From Pelodera strongyloides (lineage: Eukaryota; Nematoda; Chromadorea; Rhabditida; Rhabditidae): 64,000 nucleotides of DNA. A program made the translations under genes and the position numbers. Positions 13,942 to 25,487 of the stretch are shown here, one piece after another. A model generated the notes under the pieces. The model made no database searches and was not told the origin of the DNA. It saw only the letters and a program-made list of their open reading frames with translations. The number at the start of each line of letters is the position of its first letter. The first letter of the stretch is position 1. Location: the NCBI GenBank assembly GCA_036852015.1, contig JAANDG010000005.1:765410-829409 (forward strand), in the 5' to 3' direction.

Positions 13942-15256
13942 ATGTTTCGAGTCCTGTTCTTGGCATTGATATGGTAAGCAATTTATGCAGACCACACATG
14001 TATTAGGAAGAAGATTAGAGTGTACTTACCTACGAGTAGCTCACAGTAGTTTGTTTGATCGGACACACTAAAAGTAAAGTACAGGAAAATTGGCATAAAT
14101 GCTGAGATATTCCAGTAGCTCGTTCGCAGTGGCAGCTGAAAATGGTACTGACGACAAGAATCTGACCGTAAACCCCAATCCCGACGGTGCTGTCTACAAA
14201 GTTGACGCAGAGGAAGCTGTGGAGGTAAGTGGGGCGGTTCTTGCGCTCCCATGCGCTCACTATAATCACTGCCGCGAATGGCGCAATGTTGGCACGCTTA
14301 GAGCGGTCGCATGGAGCTCCCGCCGCGCGCGCTCATTAAATAGTGCGCTACACGCGTACCATGCGTTTTTCACCACAGCCACATACATAGCTCATCAGTG
14401 AAAAAGCCTGGGGAGCGTTTCTTTATGCTACAGTAATCAGAATATTCCTGTTATTTCAGGTAAATGTTGCCGTTCCTGGAAAGATTCACCTCCAACATCC
14501 AGATCCAAGACTTGTAGCCAGAGTTGTTGCCGCTATCGTGCAGGTCTGGTTTTTAACACAGCGATGCCAATCGCAACCCTAACCCAAGTGAGGTTCACAT
14601 ACATCTGTGTATAAAGAGGTGGAACATTGAAGCTGGCAATGAGATCAAACACTGTACATGAAAACCTGTGGGGAATTTCAGTTGATCAGTTATAGTTTCA
14701 TTGTGCATACTTAAATCTGTAGTCTATAAATTCTATTATTTTAGGCTCAAGCACTAAAGGGAAGCCGTTACGAAGTACAGAACAAGAGTCCCTACAAGGA
14801 CCGAGGACTCCATTTTGTTGACATGAAAATGGTATGGGTTAACATTTTATTTCCACTATAAAATATTCTTAATATGACCTTCATTTTGAAATTCGCATAT
14901 CCAAAAATGGAAATCTATTTCAGCCTTCGGTTCAAGAAATTCTGGCCGTTTACGAGGCGAACAAGAAATACGCAGATGGAATTGAACTGCCGCAGAGAGC
15001 TGTGAGTGATTTATACTACTTTCTTTCTGCCATCAAATGTCTGATTCCAGAAAGCTACGATTTGATTTCCATGGTATATTGTTCAGCGATAGTGTGCATC
15101 TTACAAGGAACTAATTAACTATCACCTTGCCTTTACTTCAAACGGAACCAATATTCATAAATTTATATTCAGCCGATAAACAAGCCCCCTCCAATTGCAC
15201 CAACTCGTGGAGCCGACAACCCTCGTCCCACAGCCTCGCCAACCAAGAAGCCATAA
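13942..15256 (+). CDS. Small secreted protein, 157 aa, Pro/Lys tail
   Basis: Six exons join in phase: 13942-13973, 14116-14224, 14460-14543, 14745-14831, 14924-15001 and 15173-15256. The first exon supplies the start of a signal peptide (MFRVLFLALI), completed across the intron as C-S-S-F-A-V-A-A, so cleavage after Ala is likely. The mature protein is about 140 residues, with no cysteine after the signal and no membrane segment. It has a central amphipathic stretch (LVARVVAAIVQAQALKG) and ends in a Pro-rich tail finishing in KKP. AATAAA lies four bases after the stop, at 15260-15265. The family is not recognised; it resembles the many lineage-specific secreted proteins of nematodes. It has the same plan as the gene at 46143 (signal, helical middle, Pro/Lys tail), but I see no convincing alignment between them. 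Confidence 0.88.
14243..14395. repeat. GC-rich unique insert in intron 2
   Basis: The second intron of the secreted-protein gene carries about 150 bases much richer in G+C (GCGC runs near 14325) than the surrounding introns. It resembles the GC-rich intron inserts near 26800-27000 and 29580-29800. It may be a degenerate repeat; no terminal repeats are seen. Confidence 0.4.
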
Positions 15257-15259
15257 ATC

Positions 15260-15265
15260 AATAAA
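15260..15265 (+). promoter_or_regulatory. Polyadenylation signal AATAAA
   Basis: Canonical AATAAA immediately after the stop of the small secreted protein gene. Confidence 0.8.
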
Positions 15266-16067
15266 ATATTTTGTGAAAGGCTTTTTTGTAACTGACAAGC
15301 TTGTTTTTATTTTTACTTTGCGATGTTATGCTATGCACCATGTATTCCTAATGTTTTGGCCATAGCGTGTCGTAACTAGTAAAGGCGAAATAAGTAAATG
15401 AAGATAATTTTGAGACTAACTGCTAGGACAAAACTAATGAACGCGTACTGTGCACCGCTAAAGTGCATGGAAATGGAAAATCGTGGTATGCTGACGGACT
15501 AACAGGTTCTCTCCGAATAATGCTTACTTTGCACACCTTGGCCCTTGGCTTCCTTGACACATATCACCATAATATGGAAAGTGACGACGACCAACTGGCG
15601 AGCGAACTTACACAGAAAATTAGCATGCGGGCACAGAGCAAAGCGCGTAGTCGTAGCTCGGGGTTGCGTATAAAATATGGATATTTGTATAATACAACTT
15701 GCGCAGGTACTATGCTGCATCAAAAACATAGAGATACCTTCCTATGTTCGTAATTAAAGGGAGTATGTAGGCACTCAAAATGAGCCAAAAAAAATGCGAA
15801 ATTTAAATAGGCGACTGAATATGTAAATACGAAATTGCATGCCCTGCATCTTGAATCTTGCTATTTGCCGATATAAGTTGAAATTTGCTCCATCAGACCC
15901 AAATTTATGCCACGGTTCTGATTAACGCGTTTACTATGGAAAAGGCGAACTTCGTAATTCATTTTCTTTCACGTGGGTAATTGTAGACTGTTATTGTTTC
16001 CTTAATGGGGAACACGCATTCTATTAATACAGCTTAACTTCAAAAAGGGCCTACATATTCACTATCA
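15266..16067. other. Gene-less stretch, nothing recognised
   Basis: AT-rich sequence between the secreted-protein gene and the repeat cluster. A 96-codon open frame at 15463-15753 overlaps an antisense open frame and has no splice or homology support. Confidence 0.5.
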
Positions 16068-16108
16068 TGGGTTCACTAGATTCAAAAAATATTTGTTATG
16101 CTCTTTGT

Positions 16109-16493
16109 TTAAAGCGAAATGCTAGCCTCTTTGGAAAATTTGCATATGATACGCAAATCCTATGTATCCGATGCTAATTTTGTACGATTGCCGTTGTAAA
16201 ATAATAATAAGTTTTTATTATTTGTCTTCATTATTTGTGAAAGAGTTATTTGTGAATGATTGTATAATTGAAGTGTATCTGCAGTTGCCGATAGTGATTA
16301 ATCACTATCGGCAACTGCAGATACACTTCAATTATACAATCATTCACAAATAACTCTTTCACAAATAATGAAGACAAATAATAAAAACTTATTATTATTT
16401 TACACCGTGGACGATCGTACAAAATTAGCATAGGATACATAGGATTTGCTCATCGTATGCAAATTTTCCAAAGGGGCTAGCATTCCGCTTTAA
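16109..16493. mobile_element. TTAA-flanked palindromic MITE, AAGCGAAATGC family
   Basis: TTAA stands at both ends (16109-16112 and 16490-16493), with terminal inverted repeats beginning AAGCGAAATGCTAGCC, one base different on the right arm. The arms continue through a stretch containing GGAAAATTTGCATA. Two shorter relatives occur at 57552-57724 and about 58689-58855. TTAA targets and short palindromic structure are features of non-autonomous piggyBac-type elements known in worms. This copy is longer than its relatives because another palindrome occupies its loop. Confidence 0.85.
16194..16404. repeat. Inner near-perfect palindrome
   Basis: From GTAAAATAATAATAAG to its reverse complement on the far side, both arms of about 100 bases match almost perfectly around the centre GATTAATC near 16300. 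It sits in the loop of the TTAA element and looks like a later insertion. The near identity of the arms suggests it is young. Confidence 0.85.
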
Positions 16494-16557
16494 GTTTACC
16501 TTTGTACAATGAAACTAAAGCATAAAAACAAGGTGATTTTCTAGTGAACCCATCCCC

Positions 16558-16840
16558 TTAAAGGGATCAGCTCACCTTAAATTGTGTCTGTTTTTTTTGT
16601 TTCTTTATTTTCTATAAGGGATAATAAAAATATGGAGTACAACAAGTAGTGTTCTATTTCAATACTCACGAAGATACTTTTTGCATTTCGGCCCGATCAA
16701 TCCACCACTTTATCACCCAATATCTTCGTGAGTATTGAAATTGAACACTACTTTTTCTATTCCAAATTTTTATTATCCTTTATAGAAAATAAAGAAACAA
16801 AAAAAAACAGACACAATTTAAGGTGAGCTGATCCCTTTAA
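16558..16840. mobile_element. TTAA-flanked MITE, AGGGATCRGCTCACC family
   Basis: TTAA at 16558-16561 and 16837-16840 bounds a foldback whose ends read AGGGATCAGCTCACC. The arms include an A/T-rich stretch (GAAAATAAAGAAACAAA) and CAATACTCACGAAGATA near the centre. A second copy of the family is at 30132-30492. The right TTAA is shared with the next element. Confidence 0.85.
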
Positions 16841-17266
16841 AGGAAGGCAGTCACTTCAAAATCAACTTTTTTATTCGATTTTTATTAGATGCAAGCAGAT
16901 TTATAAAACAATATGCAGCCCATAAAAATCCACAAAAATGGAACTCAGGGAGAGAAATCAATGAGAATGAGTTTTGATAAATGACCGACGCCGGTGCATA
17001 TATGCAATTGCCAGGGGTACTTGGAGAGTGAACAGCCTGCAGTGTTACACCTGGCGCGTGGTTTATCCCTGCAGGGTATTTATTATGAAACTCTATACGG
17101 GCAATTATAAACTACGGTATATAAGTAAAAGTCATAAACAGGGATTTCTCTCCCTGAGTTCGTTTTGCCGTACTTTGGCGCTGGAATCGTCGTTTTCTTC
17201 ACATACTTGAACAATTAATGAAAAGCGAATAAAAAATACGAATTTGTGGTGACTGCGATCCTTTAA
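16837..17266. mobile_element. TTAA-flanked MITE, GGAAGGCAGTCAC family
   Basis: Ends are TTAAAGGAAGGCAGTCAC and, on the right, its imperfect inverse GTGACTGCGATCCTTTAA. The interior includes repeats around CTCAGGGAGAGAAATC and CCTGCAGTG/CCCTGCAGG. A second copy is at 40385-40807 inside an intron of the minus-strand glycoprotein-like gene. Confidence 0.8.
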
Positions 17267-17530
17267 TGTCAGGTGCTCTAAAATATGCCACGCTTTCTGT
17301 CATGCACAAAATTGGGATACGTCTTATTTTTAGTTTAATGGAATACATATATGTATGAGAAAATATTTCTTTTTCGTCGGAGTACGTTGTTGGTTTAGTT
17401 GAAGTTTAATACAAACAAAAAGTTTCACTTTATTTTATACAAAATTAAACTGAAAAAAGTGAAACAATAAATGAGAGTCGAGGAACAATTCAATCGCATG
17501 ATTTTTGTGTGGGCTCCGTTCTTATTTGCC

Positions 17531-20351
17531 TCACCTTTTTGGTGATCTTGAACTTGACTTTTGTCTGAAATCATAAAGTTTACTATTAGTTGATTAGCAA
17601 AAACTAACCTGTGGTCGACTCTAAAAGAGACGAGCAAACTGTTATCTAGATATCTTTTATGATGCTTATTGTTAGTCGTCTTTTTAGCACTACTTAGTCA
17701 ATTATTTGTCTTATAGCTTGCAATACTCAAGCAATTACCGATAGATCAGCGTTTTCTGGAGGCATACGCTTCTTTTTGTGCTCAGGTAGTAGACAATTTG
17801 ACTTTGCAGGTACCCTGAATTATGTAAGAAGTTTTACTGGTTGGCGCCTGGCGCATCTTTGGCTCGCTCACTGCGCACACTGGAAGAAACTTGCGTTCAT
17901 CACCGCTGTGGCAGATTTCGCCCTGTGTTTGCGCTGATTTACATTAATTTACTAAAAAAACCGACAATTTATATGTCTCACTTTCCGGCCTTTCCTATAG
18001 GAACGTGTATCTCCTCGGTTAGAGCGTCGGACGACTTTGATGGAGATTTCTTGATTGTTTGGACAATAATCTGTGGAGGAGGTTTGATTTCGGAAGGAGT
18101 TGCACTGTCCCTGGAACTGCAAAAGATAAATTAAACTATTTATGAAAAAATTTTTACGAAGGAAGTCAAGTCTATAACTTGCCGTTGTTATGTGGAATAA
18201 CTTTGAAAATGATCGTGGTTGTGGTACTAAGCCTAAGCCTAAGCTCCGATCCCTTGCCCTGTGATTTACTAGCTTATTATTGTTATTTATTAGGAAAGCA
18301 TGGAAAGTAGAAATCATACCGTTTTGCATCAGAACTCGCATTCGACTTCGACTTCGACTTTGACTTCTCAGAATCTTTATCCCTTTGAGAAGTTGTTGAC
18401 GGTACAGCTTTCTTAGCCTTCTTTCGTTCCGACGACAACTTCGGCTTTTTCACCTAATTGTAAGACATTTTTGCAACCTTTAGATTAGATGCATACACGA
18501 TATTCCCTAAGAAATTATAGAGGTTCAGAAATTCGAGAAGTTTAGAATTAATACGAAGGCTAGTCAAATAAAGTACCACACATGAGTAGAACCATGTCCA
18601 ACCACCAGTCGGTATGAAACATACCATACTTTGATTAGTATTCGATGCTACACACGTAATTTGAATAAACGGTTTGAAAATTAACATACAACAATGCAAA
18701 TGCAGATATTCTCGGGTAAGTTTATTTTTTTTTCTCCAATTTGGCCATGTCAGACCGTTCTGCTTTATTGTCTTTTGATTTAACTTCTGCCGTTCCCTTG
18801 ATGACAATGTCTGACAATGTGTTCGATTGCTACCTCATGAGCCTCGGTCTACTCTGGTCCACTCGTCACTGTCAGAATTGCTCTGAACCAATGCGTATCA
18901 CCACTCAGGCAGGCGGTAAACGAATCAAGTTTGAGTGTATGAAACGAGCCTGTCGCTTTTCCGGAAAGATGTACAAAGTCGGATTTTTGAAGGGAACATT
19001 CTTCGAGAAGTCGAAACTATCTCGTAGGACTTTGTTCGTGCTCTCCTACTTGTGGGTGAACGATGCAGGAGGAACGAGTTTTCAAGCCACCACCCTTGGA
19101 ATGAGTAGATTGGGCACTGTGACTCAGTGCCACCAGTACTTCAGGGACATTTGCGTGGAGTACTATACTGAGTCGGGGAGGCAGATTGGAGGACCGGGCA
19201 CTACGGTGACCATAGATGGTACTTGCGTTATCAAGCGACACCGCAAGAAGGAACTTCCCAGAAGTGAATGGCTCATCGGTGGAGTTCAAAGGGGAACCAG
19301 AAAGGCATTCATTCAACTTGCAGCCAACGGAAACCCGGATACTCTTCTACAAACTATTAAGAAGAATGTTATTCCCGGCACGACTATCGTCACACATGAC
19401 TGTAGGGAATATTCAATTCTTGGAAGTCATGGATTCGACCACGTCGTTAAGCCCAAGACCAACTTTACAGATGTAATTTCGGAAGCTCATATGCAGGACT
19501 TCGAGGGCCTGTGGTCTGATTTGAAAAGAAAGATCAAGCACCGGTGCGGACTCAAGGGGAAACTCTGGGATGATGTATTCTATGAAAGGCTCTGGAAGTT
19601 CGAAATGGGGACTGAAGGCAGATTCAAGAAATTTTGGGATCTGGTGGCAGAAAAGTACCCTTGTTCTTAGAGAACATTTGTTCCTTATTATTGCTAAATA
19701 CCGTTTGCAAACATCATTTTCTGTGTTTCCGCGATCTTGTTGTTTTTGTTGCATATATATATGAATAAAATTATAGGGACGCGCATGGAAAATTCAAAGA
19801 AACAGACATTGGTGGAGCCGCGCATAAGGTAAGTAGACTATTAACTTCATGAGAAAAAATATTTCAAGAAAGCATAAAATACGCCATACTTTTCTAGATG
19901 ACGAGCTGCAATCCTCCTTTGATGATTCCTGTAAGAAAATTCTTTAAATTTTTTTTAGTAATTTGCTGTTTGTTGCATTTTATTTTTGATTATTCTGTCA
20001 ATTCTGTCACCCTTGGACATCTAATCACAAGAAATAAAGCTTGAAGGGACATTAAAAATCGAATAAGGAAGTATAGTACCCTGACGGAAGTCTGCGAGAC
20101 TTCATCACTGACTCCGACTTTCTGTCGCGAAGACTGCCTGTGGACACTTCTCGTCGATTTGTCTTCTGATTTGTCCTCCTTTTCAGAAACAACATTTGTG
20201 GCAGAGGAACTCGCTTGAGCTACAGATGCCGTCTTGATACGACTACATGAAAATAGCACCTGAAATGAGAGATTCAGATATGTTATATTTTATTTTTGTC
20301 CGTATTCTACAACGTGCAGCAACGTGACTTACTGGGTTATCTTGTGTTTTC
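17531..20351 (-). CDS. Ser/Lys/Arg-rich protein, 5' end unresolved
   Basis: Phase-consistent minus-strand exons are 20080-20259 (60 codons), 19890-19928 (13 codons), 18320-18453, 17982-18116 and 17531-17564, ending TGA after an Arg/Ser tail (SSSRSPKR). A possible 19-base exon at 20333-20351 precedes them; the start codon was not found. The protein is low complexity: Ser/Glu/Lys-rich N-terminal half, KKPKLSSERKKAKKA, then KSKSKSKS, a Pro stretch, and an RS-like C-terminus. That composition suggests a disordered nuclear or nucleic-acid-associated protein, which is inference only. The complement of AATAAA lies at 17429-17434, about 100 bases after the stop. The intron between 18454 and 19889 contains a transposase gene on the opposite strand. 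Confidence 0.75.
18747..19670 (+). CDS. IS1016/Merlin-like DDE transposase, intact, 307 aa
   Basis: A single uninterrupted reading frame starting ATG at 18747; no intron is needed. The N-terminal third has a zinc-ribbon pattern (HCQNC, then about 25 residues on, ECMKRAC). The catalytic region follows the ISXO2/IS1595-like DDE fold of the Merlin superfamily: first Asp in VTIDGT, second Asp in VTHDCREYS, and Glu in the DFEGLWSDLKRKIKHR block, which matches the family's E-G-F-W-S-x-L-K motif. All three acidic positions are present. Length is normal for the family. AATAAA lies at 19764-19769, about 95 bases after the stop. I find no terminal inverted repeats around it, and it lies in an intron of an antisense host gene, so it may be a fixed, host-retained copy rather than a mobile element. 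It is not obviously degenerate: no stop codon or frameshift. Confidence 0.88.
   Translation: MSDRSALLSFDLTSAVPLMTMSDNVFDCYLMSLGLLWSTRHCQNCSEPMRITTQAGGKRIKFECMKRACRFSGKMYKVGFLKGTFFEKSKLSRRTLFVLSYLWVNDAGGTSFQATTLGMSRLGTVTQCHQYFRDICVEYYTESGRQIGGPGTTVTIDGTCVIKRHRKKELPRSEWLIGGVQRGTRKAFIQLAANGNPDTLLQTIKKNVIPGTTIVTHDCREYSILGSHGFDHVVKPKTNFTDVISEAHMQDFEGLWSDLKRKIKHRCGLKGKLWDDVFYERLWKFEMGTEGRFKKFWDLVAEKYPCS
19764..19769 (+). promoter_or_regulatory. Polyadenylation signal AATAAA
   Basis: AATAAA about 95 bases downstream of the transposase stop codon on the same strand; consistent with an expressed single-exon gene. Confidence 0.55.
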
Positions 20352-21266
20352 CTAGGAAAACTATGTTAGATCCTTTATCAGGTATTAACCTGTGGTGTCC
20401 TCTCTCTCTTTATTAATTATCGACATTACTTCTCGTGGTAATTATCTCTCGTAGAATGTACTATTTAATTGATACATTAAACGGACCTGTGCACTAAGAG
20501 CCGCGGTAACAGAGAGATAGCTGAGTAGATAGTGGTTAAGCATTTCAGACATTAAGAAAATAATGAGAGAGACACACACTCAACAGTGGTCACAGAAGAG
20601 AATACAAAGAGAACTACGAAATGTGGATGAGTCGGAAGTGGATTTTCATTTTATACGCCACGGCTAATTAGAATATTAGCTGATATCTGATTTAGGGTTC
20701 GGCAGAAGTCTGCGCTGCAGAAACAATGCCGATATTGCTTCAGATGCTTGCGACACAAAACTCGTCTGAAAAGAAAATTACGGCACAAAACGACGTCACG
20801 TGTGAAAGAAAAGTGGGCATATGCATATATATGCCATGAGTTTGATAGTTTTTGTCGTGAAAGTGTTCGTGTTCTTGCGATAACTCTATTGCTAAAATAC
20901 TAGTTATTTATTTGTGTTGTTGGAAGCAAACAATTCTTGTACTTATGGTTCGCTCTCTTGAACTATAAAACAAACATACAGAGTTTATTAAATTGATAAT
21001 ATAAAGGGATTATGTCACGTTTTTTCTCGCAAGAGCTTAATATACATGCTAATAAATATTTTATAAGTTGCTGATAAAAAAATAAGTTACGTTTACATCA
21101 CCATTGAATACATTTCTCCAACTAATTCTTATGCGACTCTTTGCGGTTTTTTGGATTTTGGATCTTTCATTATGCTAATCGGATGAGGAACATCTCTAAA
21201 AATTATAATTTTAATAATTATACATAAGAACACATTTTGTGAAATATTTTTTAAGTAATGTATGTC

Positions 21267-23042
21267 TTATTCGTCGACGGCCTTCTCCCACGCTGTTTTC
21301 CTCATTTGGTGATGGCTTGCATTCAGAAGTCTGTGGGGTTCATTGAAGAGAAGAGGAGATAGATCGATTATGGGGATGTACTGAGCGGTCTGAAAGAAGG
21401 ATAATCAGACAAGGAATAGGAAGAACAGGATCTAGTATTCACACACACTGAAGAAAACCTTGTTATCTATCTGCGCACCGCTGGCGTCTCCGCCGCGCAA
21501 CCTACAGGGCGCCGCGCCCTTGTGGCGAATCCTCTTTTTTTTGTACTGCAAAGATGTGGTTTCACGTGGGTCTTCTGACAAGCTAAGCTACTTTGTGTAC
21601 CAAGCCTTTAATAAGTGAAATTGCAGGACAAAGCATCCTACCCTTATTGCATGTTGGATTGGTAATCGTTCGAGTAGTTGTCCAATATGTCCCATTAAAC
21701 GTTGAACATGAATAATCGTTTCCCTTTCAGCAGAAGTTAACTCTTGGATCCGAAAATAATCACGGTAATCTAACTTTTGTGAGACATATGTAAGAAAAGA
21801 AACTTTGTTTCTTTATCAACATTGTTTATTAACTTCTGTGGAACTACACACCTAACGTATCTATGCACTGTTGGGAGAAATTTTTCATATTATCCATATC
21901 GTCTATTTTTCGGTCGTCTCCACGGCTCATTTAATGAGTCTAATAAATATACAAAAATTCAAAGAAAAGAAGAAATTGGCGAAACGGATAAGAACAGGAA
22001 CCTTGTTATATTCATTTAGTGCATCCTTCGCTGCAAGGGCGAGTTTTTCGTGTTCGTGCTCCTGAAGACTAGTTAAACGGTCCAGGCTGCAATTGGGACT
22101 TGTGGAACCGAGATTGGACAATTTTATACGTTTTTTTGTCATTTTGGACCATTATTGATCTCTCCTTGTATGATTGCTGATTGCTACGCTTTTCAAGTTG
22201 TAGATGAAATGCCTGAATGTATTACCTTAGAAAGTAATAGTTCCCAGAAACAAAAGCCATTTTGTTCCATTTTAAAGTATACCCCTCGAATGGAATCAAA
22301 CACAAACAGAGTCTTGTACGTGACCAGTATTTGCCCTGTGCAAGAGACGTAAACAAATTAAAACTTTAGGGCACACCAGAGATAGATAAAGGCAATACAC
22401 AATACGTAGGAGATGTCACTATTTTTAATATTTTATGCCATAACTTATGCTATAAATAAAACATCTTGCTTTCTAACACGAAACTTGAAATTTGTTTATT
22501 ATGAAGTGCCTAGCTATACCCGTAATTAGAGATTGTTGAAGTGCTACTTACATTGGGTGGTGTGTAGAATTCTCCAATAGTGCATTCTTCATCTCATCGT
22601 CAGGAAAGTAACTTTGTAATAGCACCAACTAAATGGAACAAATTAAATGTTTCATTTTGGTTATCATTAGCCGCGTTCCCTCGTTCAGCTAAATTCTCAT
22701 CAGTATATATCAGAAAACAAATGCAAGATACATGGTTTTCTGAAATTTTGAGATAAGTATAAAACGAAATGATTAATTCAGTGCGCCTATTAAAAATTAC
22801 ATTCATTTTATAACTGTGTTAATTGAAATCACTTTTTTTTAATAATAATCAAATTGTATAGAATACTAAACTTAATACACTAGATGATAAGTAAACCCAC
22901 TTTCGGAGTCCAAACTGGCTGAAGTTTGAAGTAACGAGGTGGAAGTTGCTAAACCAAGATATAACATTGTAAAAATAGGAAGCCTCCAAAATATTACTAA
23001 CGCCATCACTATTAAATTTTCTTCTTCGTCGCTCGCGCTCAT
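21267..23042 (-). CDS. Unrecognised 169-aa protein, complete model
   Basis: Six minus-strand exons agree in phase: 22998-23042, 22901-22948, 22552-22628, 22002-22086, 21642-21773 and 21267-21389. The ATG at 23042 follows a weak acceptor (GGTATAG) nine bases upstream. The protein begins with an acidic MSASDEEENL, then LPPRYFKLQPVW, then largely helical sequence: a charged stretch rich in Glu, His and Lys (SLQEHEHEKLALAAKDALNE) and AERETIIHVQRLMGHIGQ, ending in basic and acidic residues. There is no signal peptide, membrane segment or cysteine cluster. The size and helical, leucine-spaced composition would suit a subunit of a larger nuclear or cytoplasmic complex, but that is inference; I cannot name the family. 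The second splice acceptor of exon 4 (ATTGCAG at 22087) decides the frame; an in-frame ATG upstream of it at 22142 is a decoy. Confidence 0.82.
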
Positions 23043-25487
23043 AAGCTGTTCTATACCTATACGTTAGCCTTATGTGTATGGGACTGATGCGATAGCTCTA
23101 TTCGAGCTCAATTAATGTCTTTTTAGTAATAACATAGGAAGCCGTACATGTATCTTGCAGTATATGATTAAAGTACTTCTGAATGGCTTGACTTCTTGTT
23201 AATATTAAAGATTAAATACAGAGTTTTTGATAATTTTCTACCGAAGAGTCCCACTATAATATTGAGATTTAGGTCAACATTCTTTTATTTGTGAAATATT
23301 ACTGAAGGTGGGGTTCATATAGCTTTACGATTTACCTCTCCAAAAGAGTAAGCAATAAAATGTACAGTAATAGCTAATAGAAGATAATTCATTTCGAATT
23401 TGGCAGTGTTAGAATGATTGGCCATTTATTTGTTGTCAAACCATCCCCCACTCACACTATTTATACGAGAATATCCAATTACACATAAACAAAAAGGTTG
23501 TTATTGAGAAGCGCATCTGCGCTGCCATTGAGTGTATCGCTTGGGCTTGGAGGGTCATCAGATCATATGTCGATAATAAATTAATAAATAGAGACCCATG
23601 AATTATGAAGAGTCATTCAAAATATAAGAATTGAGAAAATAAAAATTAATAGGAAAACACATGCATACTACAAGGCTCAGCAGTTAATACATACACAACC
23701 GTTGAGTCTTTTTTTATGTATAATAATATAAGGAGTACGCGCACACTACAACTATGGTGAGTAAAATAACGCTACAGAGTTTTCACTTTTGACGCGCAAA
23801 ATCATACCCGCGTCGTATATCATGTATTGTGTAGTTGAGTGTTTCTTTGGTTTCATCTTCAAATGAAAATGTGCAAAATTAAAGATTCGATCTTGACGGT
23901 CAATTCTCTCCTACTTTCCTTTCTCCTCACACCTTTTAGATAAGGTTTTCGGTAAAAATCCATTTTTCGTCACCTTGTATTTTTGATTTTTATCATAAAC
24001 AATCATTCATTCTATACAAAAAAGACAATGTTGTCTTGTAAAGGTAGTCAACACCAAGGCCTCGTGTCTGAGTATCGACAACTAGGTTATTGTAATTATC
24101 ACGATCTTCAAATGCACTTGTTATTTCTGGATTTCATAATTAATAAATTATAAATCATATGCCACGTTACTTCGCCCATAAAACGCGTTCCTACGTGTTT
24201 CACAGTATCAAACTATCTATCTACCCAATAAATGAGTATACCAATTGTGGGGGTCATTATACACGTAACACTGCTTATAGACTAGAAGTCCAATTCAGTT
24301 CAACATATGAAAAACCATCCAGTTCAACTCAACGTTGTCTGTCTATCTATCAATCGTTTGCAAAATATCTCTCAAACATTATCACGCGACTCGAATGATA
24401 ATACTTGCATATGATGGGTTTAGGTCTAGAGTTCGACTATACCCATTATGTGACTGTGATGTTACATTATGAGCACATAAGTCACAAATTTTATAGCATT
24501 TCTTTCAGCTTGTAGCCAATTCCGCAAATTTTTGTTTTAGTATACAGATTTTCTTTATTTTTAAATAAAGTGAGTGTCCGAAATGTGTTGGTAGTCCGTG
24601 TCTTTGTAGATTACTTGAGCTTGGAGCAGACAGATTGTTTGAGCACACACCGCAACTTTAGGATAACTCTGTTTTGAGTGAATATCTTGGGCAGATCTAC
24701 ATGAACATATTTTTTTTCATGTCCTAGTTACCTTGTTAAATAACTTGTAAGAGACATTTTATAGCTGATTTTGAGGAAAAAAGGTATAATTTTACAACAC
24801 AAATCATAAAAAGTATCCATCATATGCTACATTTTCTGATAACCACATACAACAACTACAAGGTCGTTTCTCTTACCGTGAACACTTATTATAAACAGGT
24901 TATTGGTTGCTTACCTTTAAAAATATCGATCTCTTTTTCAAATAGTTTACTTGAGCAAAGGTTTCTATACGTTATTCCTTTCTCTCATTCTTTGATTTTT
25001 TTCTACACTGATTTTTGCGGCTTCAAAAACTTGATCTGGAAAATTTGACTTTTTGAACAAGGATTATATTTTTGTAGTTCAGCATAAACTACACAAAAAT
25101 GAGTTCAAAGATATTCTCGAGTTGGTACTTTGCATTTATTATCTGCCTTTTGCGAACCAAGTTTTGGTTTCCATGAACCTTGATTCAATACTTTCCAGGT
25201 TAATATAATGCTTTGTATGTAGTAAATCATGAACAAATTACGATGTCACTCAGCGCTTACTTTCTGCGCCCAACACAATTTTTTACATGATGTACTTGGA
25301 GGACAAATAAAATAAAAAAAAGATAAAAGAACATTCAAAATTGGTCTTGCTAACAATTGCTTCCTCTTACAATTAGTTAGTACATATGGATCCAGTGCCC
25401 AATTGCCCTTGGTATTATTATCTTGCTCTAATTCTCCACGTCATTACCCCAAGTGCAACCTCGTATAGAAACATTCAACTTCAGGAG
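23043..25487. other. Gene-less AT-rich stretch
   Basis: Intergenic between divergent genes. No exon chain, RNA gene or repeat family is recognised. It should include the promoters of the 169-aa protein gene (left) and the transporter gene (right). Confidence 0.5.

Larger units (their letters stand above)
16068..16552. repeat. Outer foldback element, GGGTTCACTAGA ends
   Basis: GGGTTCACTAGA at the left end matches TCTAGTGAACCC at 16540-16551, and the flanking inner 30-40 bases are also imperfect inverted copies. The element is interrupted by the TTAA element at 16109-16493, which in turn holds a third palindrome. Confidence 0.75.

Noticed and set aside
16162..16440. Mirrored open frames on both strands with identical translations
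   Set aside because: Produced by the perfect palindrome, not by coding sequence.
19778..19920. Apparent + strand exon pair (ATG frame with GTAAGT donor, then CTAG acceptor)
   Set aside because: The frame stops at once after joining; the second piece is the antisense of a phase-consistent minus-strand exon at 19890-19928.
22002..22142. ATG at 22142 as the start of the 169-aa protein gene
   Set aside because: Upstream exons join in phase through the acceptor at 22087, which skips this ATG and gives a longer continuous protein.
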